Source: Panacagrimonas sp963975245
GTDB taxonomy: Bacteria > Pseudomonadota > Gammaproteobacteria > Nevskiales > Nevskiaceae
Reading direction: 5' to 3'
NCBI GenBank assembly: GCA_963975245.1
Contig: CAXBFJ010000001.1
Coordinates: forward strand, 248,001-312,000
DNA length: 64,000 nucleotides
How positions within the stretch are numbered: position 1 is the first letter of the stretch; the number at the start of each line of letters is the position of its first letter. This document shows positions 50,336 to 60,200 of the stretch, one piece after another. The notes under the pieces were generated by a model. It did not search any database. It saw only the letters and a list, made by a program, of their open reading frames with translations, and had not been told where the DNA came from. A program made the translations under genes and the position numbers.

Positions 50336-51427
50336 CTACTTACCGAGCATCTGTCCACCCACGGGGCGGTCAAAAAGCTCGCTCTGTAGCACGTCAGATT
50401 TTTCGTCTTCAAAGCCCGAAAGTCCGACGCCAACCAGTCTGTACAGCGTCGATTCTGGTAGTTGCACTCTGTGGCGCAAGTCCAGCGCGATCAGGGCGAG
50501 TTCGCTCGCCGAGCCGGGTGGGATCATGGATGTCTGGCTGCGTGTGAGAATTCGGAAGTCAGAGGTCTTGAGCTTGAGCACCACCGTGTGCGCTGCTCGA
50601 TTCATCTTCTGCGCGGCTTGCCATGTGCGCTCTGCCATGCGCCGGATGTGATCATCCAGGGCCTGAAGCGGCAGGTCAGACGCAAACGTGTCTTCGGCGG
50701 ATACCGACAGGCGTTTTCGATCTGCACAGACCGGGCGGTCGTCGTGTCCTTGCGCGAGTTGATGCAGGCGCGGGCCAAACTTGCCGAAGTGAGTTTCCAG
50801 GGAGGCAGGGTTTGCCAGCGCCAGGTCCGCGATGGTCTGAATACCAATGGCGGCAAGCTTTCGGTCCATGACCTTGCCCACCCCGGGAATACGCGACACC
50901 GGCAATGGCGCGATCAACTCGCGCGCCCGTTCCGGGCGTATCACGAAAAGGCCGTCTGGCTTTTTCCAGTCTGAAGCGAGTTTGGCCAGGAACTTGTTGG
51001 GACCAACACCCGCTGAAGCGGCAAGATCGAGTTCTTCACGAATCTCGCGGCGAATACTTTGCGCCACCGCTGTCGCGCTGTCGTGGCCTCCGAGGTTATC
51101 GGTAACATCGAGATAGGCTTCATCCAGGGACAGCGGCTCAATAATCTGACTGTGACGGGAGAAAATGTCCCTGACACGTCGTGATACCGCTCGGTAACGA
51201 TTGAAGTCGGGCGCGACAAACACGGCATCCGGACAAAGTCGTTCTGCGCGTACGGCGGGCATGGCAGAGCGAATGCCAAACCGGCGTGCTTCGTAGGATG
51301 CAGCGCAGATCACCGACCGGTTGCCGCGCCATGCAACCACGACCGGGCGACCCCGAAGGCTCGGGTCGTCACGCTGTTCCACGGATGCATAGAAGGCATC
51401 CATATCCACATGGATAATCTTGCGCAC
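50336..51427 (-). CDS. dinB: DNA polymerase IV (Y-family)
   Basis: DinB copies past DNA lesions at low fidelity. This 363-residue protein has RKIIHVDMDAFYASVEQRDDP, RYRAVSRRVRDIF, SLDEAYLDVTDN with the second catalytic acids, the helix-hairpin-helix region (LPVSRIPGVGKVMDRKLAAIGI) and the little-finger domain. The GTG at 51427 gives the family start VRKIIHVDMDAF, matching E. coli DinB; an in-frame TTG at 51469 sits right at the T-run of the upstream terminator and is unlikely. No SOS box was recognised. The beta-clamp peptide near the end is not obvious. Confidence 0.95.
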   Translation of the reverse strand: MRKIIHVDMDAFYASVEQRDDPSLRGRPVVVAWRGNRSVICAASYEARRFGIRSAMPAVRAERLCPDAVFVAPDFNRYRAVSRRVRDIFSRHSQIIEPLSLDEAYLDVTDNLGGHDSATAVAQSIRREIREELDLAASAGVGPNKFLAKLASDWKKPDGLFVIRPERARELIAPLPVSRIPGVGKVMDRKLAAIGIQTIADLALANPASLETHFGKFGPRLHQLAQGHDDRPVCADRKRLSVSAEDTFASDLPLQALDDHIRRMAERTWQAAQKMNRAAHTVVLKLKTSDFRILTRSQTSMIPPGSASELALIALDLRHRVQLPESTLYRLVGVGLSGFEDEKSDVLQSELFDRPVGGQMLGK

Positions 51428-51470
51428 GTCTGAAGGCTGGTCAATCTTGAGGCCATTATCGCCGCGCAAG

Positions 51471-51505
51471 AAAAAACCCGCCGCCGTCCAATGGACGACG
51501 ACGGG
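51471..51505 (-). terminator. Intrinsic terminator of the BON-domain gene
   Basis: On the minus strand CCCGTCGTCGTCC pairs with GGACGGCGGCGGG (13 bp including two G-T pairs) around an ATT loop, followed by TTTTTT. It lies 24 bp after the BON gene stop and directly before dinB. Confidence 0.9.
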
Positions 51506-51528
51506 CCCGTCAAGCCAATTGCCGTGAA

Positions 51529-51882
51529 TCAGGAAGCGACAGGTACAACTCGCAACTCATTGTGGACGTCTTTGACGCCCTCCAGCTGTGCCACCACCAT
51601 CTCGGCCTGTTCCAGCGCGGCCTGGTTGGGCACCTCGCCGGACAGGGTTACGACACCGTCAGTAGACTCGACTTCGATATCAATGGCATCGAGATCACGG
51701 TGCGATATCAGAGCCACCTTGACCTTCGCGGTGAGCGCTGAATCTGCGGCGAAGTCACCGGCTTTCTCAGCGGTGTTGCCCGCCGCCTCGCCAAGCGTCG
51801 GTTCGTGCGCCATGACCGCGGGTCCGGCGAGTGCGAGACCAGTACCAAGAAGAAGTGCGGGAATTGTGCGGGTCAGTTTCAT
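51529..51882 (-). CDS. Exported BON-domain protein (OsmY-like)
   Basis: This 117-residue protein has a signal peptide (to about VMAHEP) and one BON domain (~45-115: ALTAKVKVALISHRDLDAI, VEVESTDGVVTLSGEVPNQAALEQAEMV, GVKDVHNELRV). BON proteins bind phospholipid surfaces of the periplasm, as in OsmY/DolP. Ribosome-binding site AGGAGA is clear. Followed by a strong terminator and then dinB. Confidence 0.92.
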   Translation of the reverse strand: MKLTRTIPALLLGTGLALAGPAVMAHEPTLGEAAGNTAEKAGDFAADSALTAKVKVALISHRDLDAIDIEVESTDGVVTLSGEVPNQAALEQAEMVVAQLEGVKDVHNELRVVPVAS

Positions 51883-51959
51883 GATGTTCTCCTGTGTTGA
51901 TAGTCAACATGTGAAGTGCAGGATCACTATCTGACAACCGCCCTGAATTTGCGGTGAAG

Positions 51960-52754
51960 TCAACCGAAGATGACGGCGCTCTGGCGTGACAAGGCTACCG
52001 GTTTCAGGTCCGGACTCCACAGGCTTGCAGTCTGATAGACGTAGCCGCCGGCAGCAGATGTGGCGCGCGCGTCCATCAGCCAGTCTCCTGTTGGCAGGCC
52101 GTCGAGTTCGTCCTGAAGCAGTTCCAGGGTCCAGCACATGGAACTCGCGGGCGCGAAACTCTTGAGCAATGACACGGCCGGAGAGGGAATGGTGTCGGCG
52201 AATGCAATGATCAGGCCTTCTGTCACAGCAGGTTCTTCGAAATACCGGACGTAGATCTGTGTGTCGGCCTCGCTGCCGCCACAGTAGGGCATGGCGCCGC
52301 GTGACCAGCGTTGCTCCACGTGCTGCAGAAATGGGGGCGAGAGACCTTCCACATAAGGCTGCAGCGCCGAGTCTTCGGGTCTGCGGTCGAATACCGGCTT
52401 CGGCGGATCAAGCCTCACGCTGGAGCTTCGAGATGTGCCGAACACGGCTATTGCAGTGCAGCCAATGCCGGCGTCACTGAAGGTTTCTGCTCTGGCATGA
52501 ATGGTGGATTTTCCGGTGCGCAGAATGTCTGCCCTGATCTTTACGGGCCCCGCTGGGACGGGTCCGACGAATACGGTTTGCAATGAACGAAGCGCAATAT
52601 CGCTGCCGATCTTCTGGCGCATCGCCGCCACGAGAAACGCCGCCTGCAGACCGCCAAAAATCGTGCGCCCCTGTGCCCAATCTGTGGGGGCCTCTGCGCA
52701 CCAGTGATCCCCTTCGGCGTGCAGGCTCGATAGCGCCTGGGTAAACGTCTGCAT
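51960..52754 (-). CDS. Acyl-CoA thioesterase (TesB-like double hot-dog)
   Basis: This 264-residue protein has two hot-dog-type halves: TIFGGLQAAFLVAAMRQKIG (start of the first hot-dog helix), RSLQTVFVGPVPAGPVKIRADIL, then FAPASSMCWTLELLQDEL and WLMDARATSAAGGYVYQTASLW in the second half, as in TesB/4HBT_3 thioesterases that hydrolyse acyl-CoA. The ATG at 52754 is four bases after the serA stop, so both are one operon. The substrate is unknown. Confidence 0.87.
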   Translation of the reverse strand: MQTFTQALSSLHAEGDHWCAEAPTDWAQGRTIFGGLQAAFLVAAMRQKIGSDIALRSLQTVFVGPVPAGPVKIRADILRTGKSTIHARAETFSDAGIGCTAIAVFGTSRSSSVRLDPPKPVFDRRPEDSALQPYVEGLSPPFLQHVEQRWSRGAMPYCGGSEADTQIYVRYFEEPAVTEGLIIAFADTIPSPAVSLLKSFAPASSMCWTLELLQDELDGLPTGDWLMDARATSAAGGYVYQTASLWSPDLKPVALSRQSAVIFG

Positions 52755-52758
52755 CGGT

Positions 52759-53991
52759 CTAGTAGAGGAGACGGGTCTTGAGCGTGCCGCTAATGGCGGA
52801 AAGTCTTTCGCGCATGTCCTGTGCAAGTTTTTCGTCAGCGTTCACGTCAATGACGACGTATCCGATATTGCCTGCGGTCTGAAGGAACTGGGCGTCAATG
52901 TTGACCTTGGCATCTGAGAACAGATTATTGATCTGCATCAGCATGCCCGGCTGGTTCTCGTGAATATGCAGCAGTCGCCGGCTGTTGGGATGCTCGGGCA
53001 AAGACACCTCTGGAAAATTGACAGCAGACAAGGTGGAGCCATTGTCGCTGTAGCGAATGAGTTTGGCTGCTACTTCCAGGCCGATGTTGGCTTGCGCTTC
53101 CTGCGTGCTGCCTCCTACATGCGGGGTGAGGATGACGTTGTCCATGCCAATGAGATCGGACTCGAAAACATCATCATTGCCCTTGGGCTCTACCGGAAAC
53201 ACATCCACGGCAGCGCCTGCGATATGTCCGCTCTTGAGGCTCGCCGCCAGTGCCGGAATATCCACCACGGTGCCGCGTGAGGCATTGATGAACACCGCGC
53301 CCTTCTTCATGCGTTTGAACTGCGCGGCTCCCATCATGTTCTTGGTCGAGCTGGTTTCCGGCACGTGGAGGCTGACGATGTCCGACTGTTCCAGCAAGGT
53401 GTCCAGATTGGGCGCGGGTGAGGCATTGCCCAGCGCGAGCTTGGTTTCCACGTCATGAAAGATCACACGCATGCCCAGGCTTTCTGCAAGCACGCCGAAC
53501 TGGGTGCCAATGTGGCCGTATCCCACGATGCCGAGTGTCTTGCCGCGCACCTCATAGCTGCCTTCGGCAGTCTTGGCCCAGCCGCCTCGGTGACACTGCA
53601 TGCTTTTTTCCGGAATCCGACGCATGAGCAGAATGGCCTGGGCCAGTACCAGCTCGGCTACGCTGCGGGTGTTGGAGTAGGGCGCGTTGAACACCGGAAT
53701 GCCGCGCGCCTGGGCAGCGTCGAGCGCCACCTGATTGGTCCCAATGCAGAAACATCCCACGCCAAGCAGTCGGCGCGCGTTTTCGAAGATGGGTGCGGTC
53801 AGCTGTGTGCGGGAACGGATGCCGACGATGTGCGCATCAGCAATAGCGCGTGCCAGATCCGCTTCCGGCAAGGACTTCTGGTGATATTCGATCTGTGTGT
53901 AGCCCGCCTGGGTGAAGCTGTCGACGGCCGTCTGGCTGACGCCTTCGAGTAGCAAGACTTTGATATCGGAACGCGGGAAGGAGGTTTTCAT
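52759..53991 (-). CDS. serA: D-3-phosphoglycerate dehydrogenase
   Basis: SerA oxidises 3-phosphoglycerate as the first step of serine synthesis. This 410-residue protein has the same length as E. coli SerA, with VLLLEGVSQTAVDSF, the NAD-binding LGIVGYGHIGTQFGVLAESLG, the catalytic FINASRGTVVDIPALAASL, TPHVGGSTQEAQANIG, and a C-terminal ACT domain (HIHENQPGMLMQINNLFSDAKVN split by a few residues) that binds serine as feedback inhibitor. ATG 53991 (MKTSFPRSDIKVLLLEG) was chosen. Confidence 0.96.
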   Translation of the reverse strand: MKTSFPRSDIKVLLLEGVSQTAVDSFTQAGYTQIEYHQKSLPEADLARAIADAHIVGIRSRTQLTAPIFENARRLLGVGCFCIGTNQVALDAAQARGIPVFNAPYSNTRSVAELVLAQAILLMRRIPEKSMQCHRGGWAKTAEGSYEVRGKTLGIVGYGHIGTQFGVLAESLGMRVIFHDVETKLALGNASPAPNLDTLLEQSDIVSLHVPETSSTKNMMGAAQFKRMKKGAVFINASRGTVVDIPALAASLKSGHIAGAAVDVFPVEPKGNDDVFESDLIGMDNVILTPHVGGSTQEAQANIGLEVAAKLIRYSDNGSTLSAVNFPEVSLPEHPNSRRLLHIHENQPGMLMQINNLFSDAKVNIDAQFLQTAGNIGYVVIDVNADEKLAQDMRERLSAISGTLKTRLLY

Positions 53992-54194
53992 CGACAAGAG
54001 GCGGTTGGTGGAAGAATTTTGCGGGCGCAAATATGCCACAGGCGCCGTTGCGAGTACCTTGGATGGGTGAGCAGGCTGTCAAAGCTCAGGATCGGTTCAG
54101 GCCGCATCGCTATGGTGAGGCCACCAGATTGAGACGTCATATCTCAACGATCTGGCTCGTTTCAATCACTACTCTGTACTTTTGGAGAGAATCA

Positions 54195-54422
54195 ATGAAA
54201 TTCCGTCATGCGAGCATTCTGGCTGTACTGACCCTGGGCCTGGCCATCAGCGCTTGCGAAAAAAAGGATGAAGGCGTCATGGATGAGGCCGCCGACGCCA
54301 TTGGCGATGCCACCAATACCCGGGACGGCGAAGAATTCAAGGATGCCGGCGAAGATGCCAGCGATGCCATGGAAAATGCCGTGGAAGGTGCCAAGGAAGC
54401 CGTGGGCGCGGACGAGAAGTAA
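54195..54422 (+). CDS. Small acidic lipoprotein
   Basis: This 75-residue protein has a lipobox (GLAISAC, Cys21) and an acidic mature part rich in Ala, Asp and Glu, with repeats of the DAxxDA type (DEAADAIGDATNTRDG, DASDAMENAVEGAKEAV) predicted to form one amphipathic helix. Ribosome-binding site GGAGAG is strong. It is divergent from serA. Resembles entericidin-type or LEA-like small envelope proteins in composition only. Confidence 0.8.
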   Translation: MKFRHASILAVLTLGLAISACEKKDEGVMDEAADAIGDATNTRDGEEFKDAGEDASDAMENAVEGAKEAVGADEK

Positions 54423-54477
54423 TCGTTCGGCTTGAGCTTCAACGATCCGCGACCTGTCTCTACAGGCTGATCCAGTT

Positions 54478-57027
54478 TCAGCGTGACTTCTTGAGCCGAT
54501 ACAGCGCTTCGAGGGCTTCGCGTGGAGACAGGTCGTCAGGATCAAGCTCATCCAGCAATTTCAATGCGGGTGAGAGTGGAGATTCAAACAGCGACATCTG
54601 TGGTGCTTTGGCGCCACGCGGCGGAGCCGGTTGCGGCTTGTTTTCAAGCTCTGACAGGTAGTCCCGCGCCGCCGCCACAACCGAAGGCGGGACGCCAGCC
54701 AATGAAGCGACCTGCAAGCCATAGCTGCGATTGGCCGGGCCGTCCTTGACGCTGTGCAGAAAAACCAGCCGGTCGCCGTACTCGGCGGCATCCAGATGGA
54801 CATTGGCGACCCCGTTGATCGCATCCGCCAGACGGGTCAATTCAAAATAATGCGTTGCGAACAGGGTCAGTGCGCCGCTCGACTGCGCCAAGTACTCGGC
54901 GCTTGCACGTGCCAGCGACAGGCCATCATAGGTAGAGGTGCCTCGCCCAATCTCATCCATCAGCACCAGACTCTGGTCACTGGCGTTGTGCAGGATGTTC
55001 GCGGTCTCGGTCATCTCAACCATGAAGGTGGACTGACCTGAGGCCAGATCATCGCGGCTGCCAATCCGGGTGAAAATCCGGTCTACCGGCCCGATGCGGG
55101 CGGCCTCGGCAGGCACAAAACAGCCCGCATAGGCCATCAGCACAATCAGTGCCGTTTGCCGCATGTAGGTCGATTTGCCGCCCATGTTGGGTCCGGTGAT
55201 GACCAACAGGCGGCGTTCGGCGTCCAGCGTTAGATCGTTGGGCACGAAGGGCTTGCTGGATTGCTGTTCCACCACCAGATGCCGGCCGCCCTGAATATGC
55301 AGACCGCGCTCTGGCTGCAACTCGGGACGAACCAGACGCAGCCGCTGCGCAGCTTGCGCGAGATTGGAAAGCACATCCAGGTCCGCGAGTGACTGGGCGC
55401 AGGCCTGGAGCGGGGCGAGCTGGGTGATCAGACGATCCAGCAACTGCTCGAACAGCTCTTTTTCGCGCGCCAGTGCACGGTCCTTGGCAGACAGGACCTG
55501 ATCCTCGAATTGCTTGAGCTCCTCGGTGATGTAACGCTCGCTGTGCGTCAGGGTCTGGCGACGCGTGTAGTCCGTGGGGACTTTCTCGCTGTGCACCTTG
55601 CTGATTTCAAGGAAGTAGCCATGCACGCGGTTGTAGCCGACCTTGAGCGTCTCAATGCCGGAACGTTTGCGTTCACGACTTTCCAGATCCACCAGAAAGC
55701 CATCGGCGTTACTGGATAGCTCGCGCAGCTTGTCGAGCTGCGCATCAAAATCTTTGGCGAAAACGCCACCATCGCGAACCGCATTGGGCGGTGTATCGGC
55801 CAGTGCGCCGCGCAGTTCATCGGCCAGTTGCTCGTGTCCGCGCAACTTATCGCGCAGCTCAATCACACGCGGTGCGCCGGCCTGCTCGGTGGCGGAAAGT
55901 ACGGCGGGCAGGGCGCCCAGCGTCTCGGAAAGCCCGGTCAGATCGCGGGGACGGGCAGAACGCAAAGCGACTCGGGCAAGAATGCGCTCAAGGTCGGCGA
56001 CGTTTCGCAGCGCTTCGCGAAGGGGCTCGAAGTGATGATCGAGCTTGAAGGCGTCGATGGCATCGAATCGGGCGGTCAGTTCGGCGTGGTCACGCACCGG
56101 ACGCAGCAAGGCACGACGCAATGCGCGTGAACCCATGGGTGTTGCGCACTGATCCAGGACCGCAAGCAGGGTGTGCTCGTGCTCTCCCGAGAGCGTCAGG
56201 TCAATTTCCAGATTGCGCCGTGATGCCGGGTCCAGAATCAGGGTTTCTTCGGGTGCCTCCACTCGCAGACCGCAGATGTGCGCGGCCACGATCTTCTGCG
56301 TTTCCTGCACGTACTGGAGCAGGGCACCAGCAGCGCCGATGGCCGCGTCCATACCTTCGCAGCCGAAGCCGCGCAGGCTGGGAGTGCCAAACTGCTCGCA
56401 CAACAGGCGCTGCGCGGAGGTCGGATCAAAATGCCAGGGCGGCCTTTGCGCCGGGGACTTGTCGCCCAGATTCAATTGAGCGCCCTCGGCGATCAGTAAT
56501 TCGCTGGCGGCTACGCGGTAGACCTCGCTGGCAAAGTCGCGCGCGGAATCTGTCTGGCTCAGGGCAAATCGTCCCGACGACAGCTCCAGCCAGGCCATGC
56601 CGTACTGAGCGCCGTGTTCATACGCCGCGGCAATCACGCTGGATTTGCGTGGATCGAGCAAGACCTCGTCGGTGGCAGTTCCGGGCGTAACCAGGCGAGT
56701 GATTTCCCGTTTGACCGGCCCTTTCTCGGCGCCGACTTCGCCCGTCTGTTCCGCAATTGCCGCTGATTCGCCGCACTTGATCAGGCGTGCCAGATAGCTG
56801 TCCAACTGATGGTAGGGCACTCCCGCCATGATGACCGGCGCGCCGGCCGATTCGCCGCGTCGGGTCAGCGTGATGTTGAGCAGACGTGCGGCCTTGCGCG
56901 CATCGTCATAGAACATCTCGTAGAAATCGCCCATGCGAAACAGCAGCAGGATGTCGGGCACCTGAGCCTTCAGCGCAAAGTATTGCTGCATGAAAGGGGT
57001 GTGCGCGGTCTTGCTGGCTGCCGTCAT
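54478..57027 (-). CDS. mutS: DNA mismatch repair protein MutS
   Basis: MutS recognises base mismatches and recruits MutL. This 849-residue protein has the mismatch-contact loop LLLFRMGDFYEMFYDDA near the N-terminus, the core and clamp domains, the ATPase with Walker A TGPNMGGKSTYMRQTALIV, Walker B LVLMDEIGRGTSTYDGLSLA, FATHYFELTRLA, and the C-terminal tail (SPREALEALYRLKK), the usual full layout. Its start at 57027 is 174 bp from the divergent glutamate dehydrogenase. Confidence 0.98.
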   Translation of the reverse strand: MTAASKTAHTPFMQQYFALKAQVPDILLLFRMGDFYEMFYDDARKAARLLNITLTRRGESAGAPVIMAGVPYHQLDSYLARLIKCGESAAIAEQTGEVGAEKGPVKREITRLVTPGTATDEVLLDPRKSSVIAAAYEHGAQYGMAWLELSSGRFALSQTDSARDFASEVYRVAASELLIAEGAQLNLGDKSPAQRPPWHFDPTSAQRLLCEQFGTPSLRGFGCEGMDAAIGAAGALLQYVQETQKIVAAHICGLRVEAPEETLILDPASRRNLEIDLTLSGEHEHTLLAVLDQCATPMGSRALRRALLRPVRDHAELTARFDAIDAFKLDHHFEPLREALRNVADLERILARVALRSARPRDLTGLSETLGALPAVLSATEQAGAPRVIELRDKLRGHEQLADELRGALADTPPNAVRDGGVFAKDFDAQLDKLRELSSNADGFLVDLESRERKRSGIETLKVGYNRVHGYFLEISKVHSEKVPTDYTRRQTLTHSERYITEELKQFEDQVLSAKDRALAREKELFEQLLDRLITQLAPLQACAQSLADLDVLSNLAQAAQRLRLVRPELQPERGLHIQGGRHLVVEQQSSKPFVPNDLTLDAERRLLVITGPNMGGKSTYMRQTALIVLMAYAGCFVPAEAARIGPVDRIFTRIGSRDDLASGQSTFMVEMTETANILHNASDQSLVLMDEIGRGTSTYDGLSLARASAEYLAQSSGALTLFATHYFELTRLADAINGVANVHLDAAEYGDRLVFLHSVKDGPANRSYGLQVASLAGVPPSVVAAARDYLSELENKPQPAPPRGAKAPQMSLFESPLSPALKLLDELDPDDLSPREALEALYRLKKSR

Positions 57028-57201
57028 CGGTGGAGTCAGGGCTACATAAAAAGTACGGGAGGGCCGGTTATCTTAAGGTGCCCGGTGCATGATTGGCACA
57101 AGGCCACGGGTGGTGAGGCTTGCAACATACAATCATGACAACGGCCCCATGCAGGCACAGTCGTTATTTTTCGAAGCATCTGTAAAGAGGAGAAGCCTAG
57201 A

Positions 57202-60200
57202 ATGAATGACAACAGCGGCGCGCGTGAGCAGCGCTTGGCCCAGGCTCAGGATGAATTTGATCGGGCTTCGTCTGGCCACCCGGATATGCCGAAAGCTGAC
57301 TGGTTAGCCGCCTACTACTGTGCGATCAGCATTGACGCGCTCTCAGAGCGCGAACCGGCTGATCTGGCGCAAATCACCTTGTCGCATCTTCAGTTGGCGC
57401 GGACCCGTCGTCCCGGCAAAGCAGTCTGCAAGATCGGTCGGCCATGTCGAAAGACAGCGCAGTCACAGCTCGCCAGCCTGTGGGTCTGCGTGGACGACAT
57501 GCCTTTCCTGGTGGACACCCTGGTCATTGCCGTGCGCGCCGCGGGCGCTGCGGTGGATTGGACTGCGCATCCGGTGGTGCGAGTCGAACGTGATGCGAAG
57601 TATCAGCTGATTGGGCTCAGTGACAACGGGAATGCCGTTTCAGAAGCCTGGATCTATCTTGAATTTGACCGCCTGAGCGACGACAAGGCCTACGCGCAGC
57701 TTGAAGACTCCATACAGGCGCACCTGCAGGACCTGCGCCTGGTCGTAAGCGATTACCAGGTCATGGATGCGCGTATCCAGCTGGCCATCAAGACGCTTGT
57801 CAATGCCCCCGCCAGCAACGACGGCGCCCGACTCGAGCGCGCCGAGGCGGCTGAATTTCTGCGCTGGCTCAGCGACGGGCACTTCACTTTTCTGGCCAGC
57901 GCGGAGACGCGCTTTCATACCGATGAGAAAGGTCGCGCGCGATCCATCCCGGATGCCGAAGCAGGACTCGGGCTGGCTCGAAAGGGTGCCCGGTTCGCGG
58001 ATATCGATGCCCTGGTCGCACCGCGCGAAGAGCTGGACAAATATGCCGAGTCTCCGCGTGTGGTGGTCCTGACCAAGGCGGCACAACGCTCCACGGTCCA
58101 CCATTCAGACTACATGGATCATGTGGCCGTGCGTTACTTCGGCGATGACGGCGAGGTGGCCGGCATCATCCGCGTGATCGGCCTGTTTTCCTCGGATGCC
58201 TATGTCGAGCGTCCCTGGGATATCCCGCTGATACGCCGCAGGGTCGAAAGCGTCATGCAGCGCTCACGCCTGCGGGCCGGCTCGCACAGTGCAAAGAACC
58301 TGAGGGAAATACTGCATGGTCTGCCCCGGGACGAACTGTTCCAGTTTGGCGAGAACGAACTATTCGATACCTGCATGGGCATCAGCGCGCTGAGGGACCG
58401 TCATCCGCTGCGCCTGTTCCTTCGGCGCGATCGTTACGGTCGCTTCTTCTCCGCGTTGATCTACCTTCCGCGTGAGCGCTTTTCCCGCGAACTGCGTGAT
58501 CATCTTGCCCAACAGTTGCAGACCCTGTGCAAGGGGCACTCCGTGGAGCGCAAGATAGATTTTCTGCGCGGCGGTCTGACGCGTGTGCACGTGGTGGTTC
58601 ATACCTCGCCGGGCACTGATCTGGAACTCGATGCAGACGAGATCGAACAACGGCTGCGCGATATCGCGCGCCCGTGGCGGGATCAGTTGCTACAGGCCCT
58701 GAGGGCCTCTTGCAAACAGGCGGATACGTATTCCGATGATGCACTGGGGCTGCGTTTCGGTGATGCATTTGCAAGCTCCTATATCGAGCGCGTGGGGCCG
58801 GACGAGGCGGCTGAGGATGTTCGACACCTCTCCCGCTTGAGCGCTTCCTGTCGACTGTTGCCCAGTTTGCAGTTGCAGGCGCCAGGGCGCGGCCGCCTCA
58901 AGCTCTATGCCTGGTCAGAACCCAAGGCGCTGGCAGAGATTCTGCCGGTGCTGGAAAACTTTGGTGTGCGTGCCATTCGACAGGACCCGGAAGCGGTTAA
59001 TCCTGGTGCAGCGCATGCAGAGAATGCCGTGACCCTGTGGATTCAGGATTTTGAAGTCGAGTTGCCGGAAGGAGAAGGCGCGGACCGCAAGGAAGATTTT
59101 GAACAAACCTTGTTGTCGGTGCTCGAGGGTCGCAGCGAGGACGACGCCATGAATCGTCTGGCGCTGGCCGGGGGTCTGGATGGTCGGCAGATCATTGCGG
59201 TGCGCTGCCTTGCCAAATACGTCAACCAGATCGGCTTGCCTTACGGTCGCGCTGATATTGACCGCATGATCGCGTTCAACGCTCCGGTGGCATCCAATGT
59301 GCTGGCCTATTTCGAAGCCCGGTTCGCACTGTCTTTGGACTCAGAAGAACGGGACGTGCGTCAGCATGAAGCGCGGGAGGCGGCGCAGGACGCCATCAAT
59401 GAAGTATCGAGCCTAGATGCCGACCGGATACTGCGTGCCCTGTTGTCGGTGGTGGATGCCGGCCTGCGAACCAACTTCTATCAGAAGGACAAGAATGGCG
59501 AACCCAAGTCGGTTATCAGCCTGAAGCTGGACCCGCAGAAAATTCCGGAACTGCCGCTGCCCAGACCGATGTTTGAAATCTGGGTCTATGCCCCGCGCCT
59601 GGAGGGTGTTCACCTGCGCGGCGGTCGCGTCGCACGCGGCGGCCTTCGCTGGTCAGATCGGAACGAGGATTTTCGCACCGAAGTGCTGGGCCTGATGAAG
59701 GCGCAGCAGGTCAAGAACGCCGTCATCATTCCTGTAGGTGCAAAAGGCGGATTCGTGGTGAAGAACGGACCGCCGCCGTCGGATCGAGACGCCTGGCTGG
59801 CAGACGGCAAGGACTGCTATCAGAATTTCCTCCGCGCCATGCTCGATGTCACCGACAATCGGGATGGAGAGCGCATCGTGCCGCCGGAAGATGTGGTTCG
59901 CCATGACGGCGACGATTCGTATCTGGTTGTTGCGGCCGACAAGGGCACGGCGAGTTTTTCTGATACCGCCAACGGCATTGCTCAGGAGTATGGCTTCTGG
60001 CTCGATGATGCCTTTGCATCCGGCGGCTCAGCGGGCTACGACCACAAGAAAATGGGCATCACCGCGCGCGGCGCCTGGGAAAGCGTGAAGCGGCATTTTC
60101 GCGAACTGGCAACTGATATCCAGCGTGAGGATTTCACTGTGGTTGGCATCGGCGACATGTCCGGCGATGTCTTTGGCAACGGCATGCTCTTGTCTGAGCA

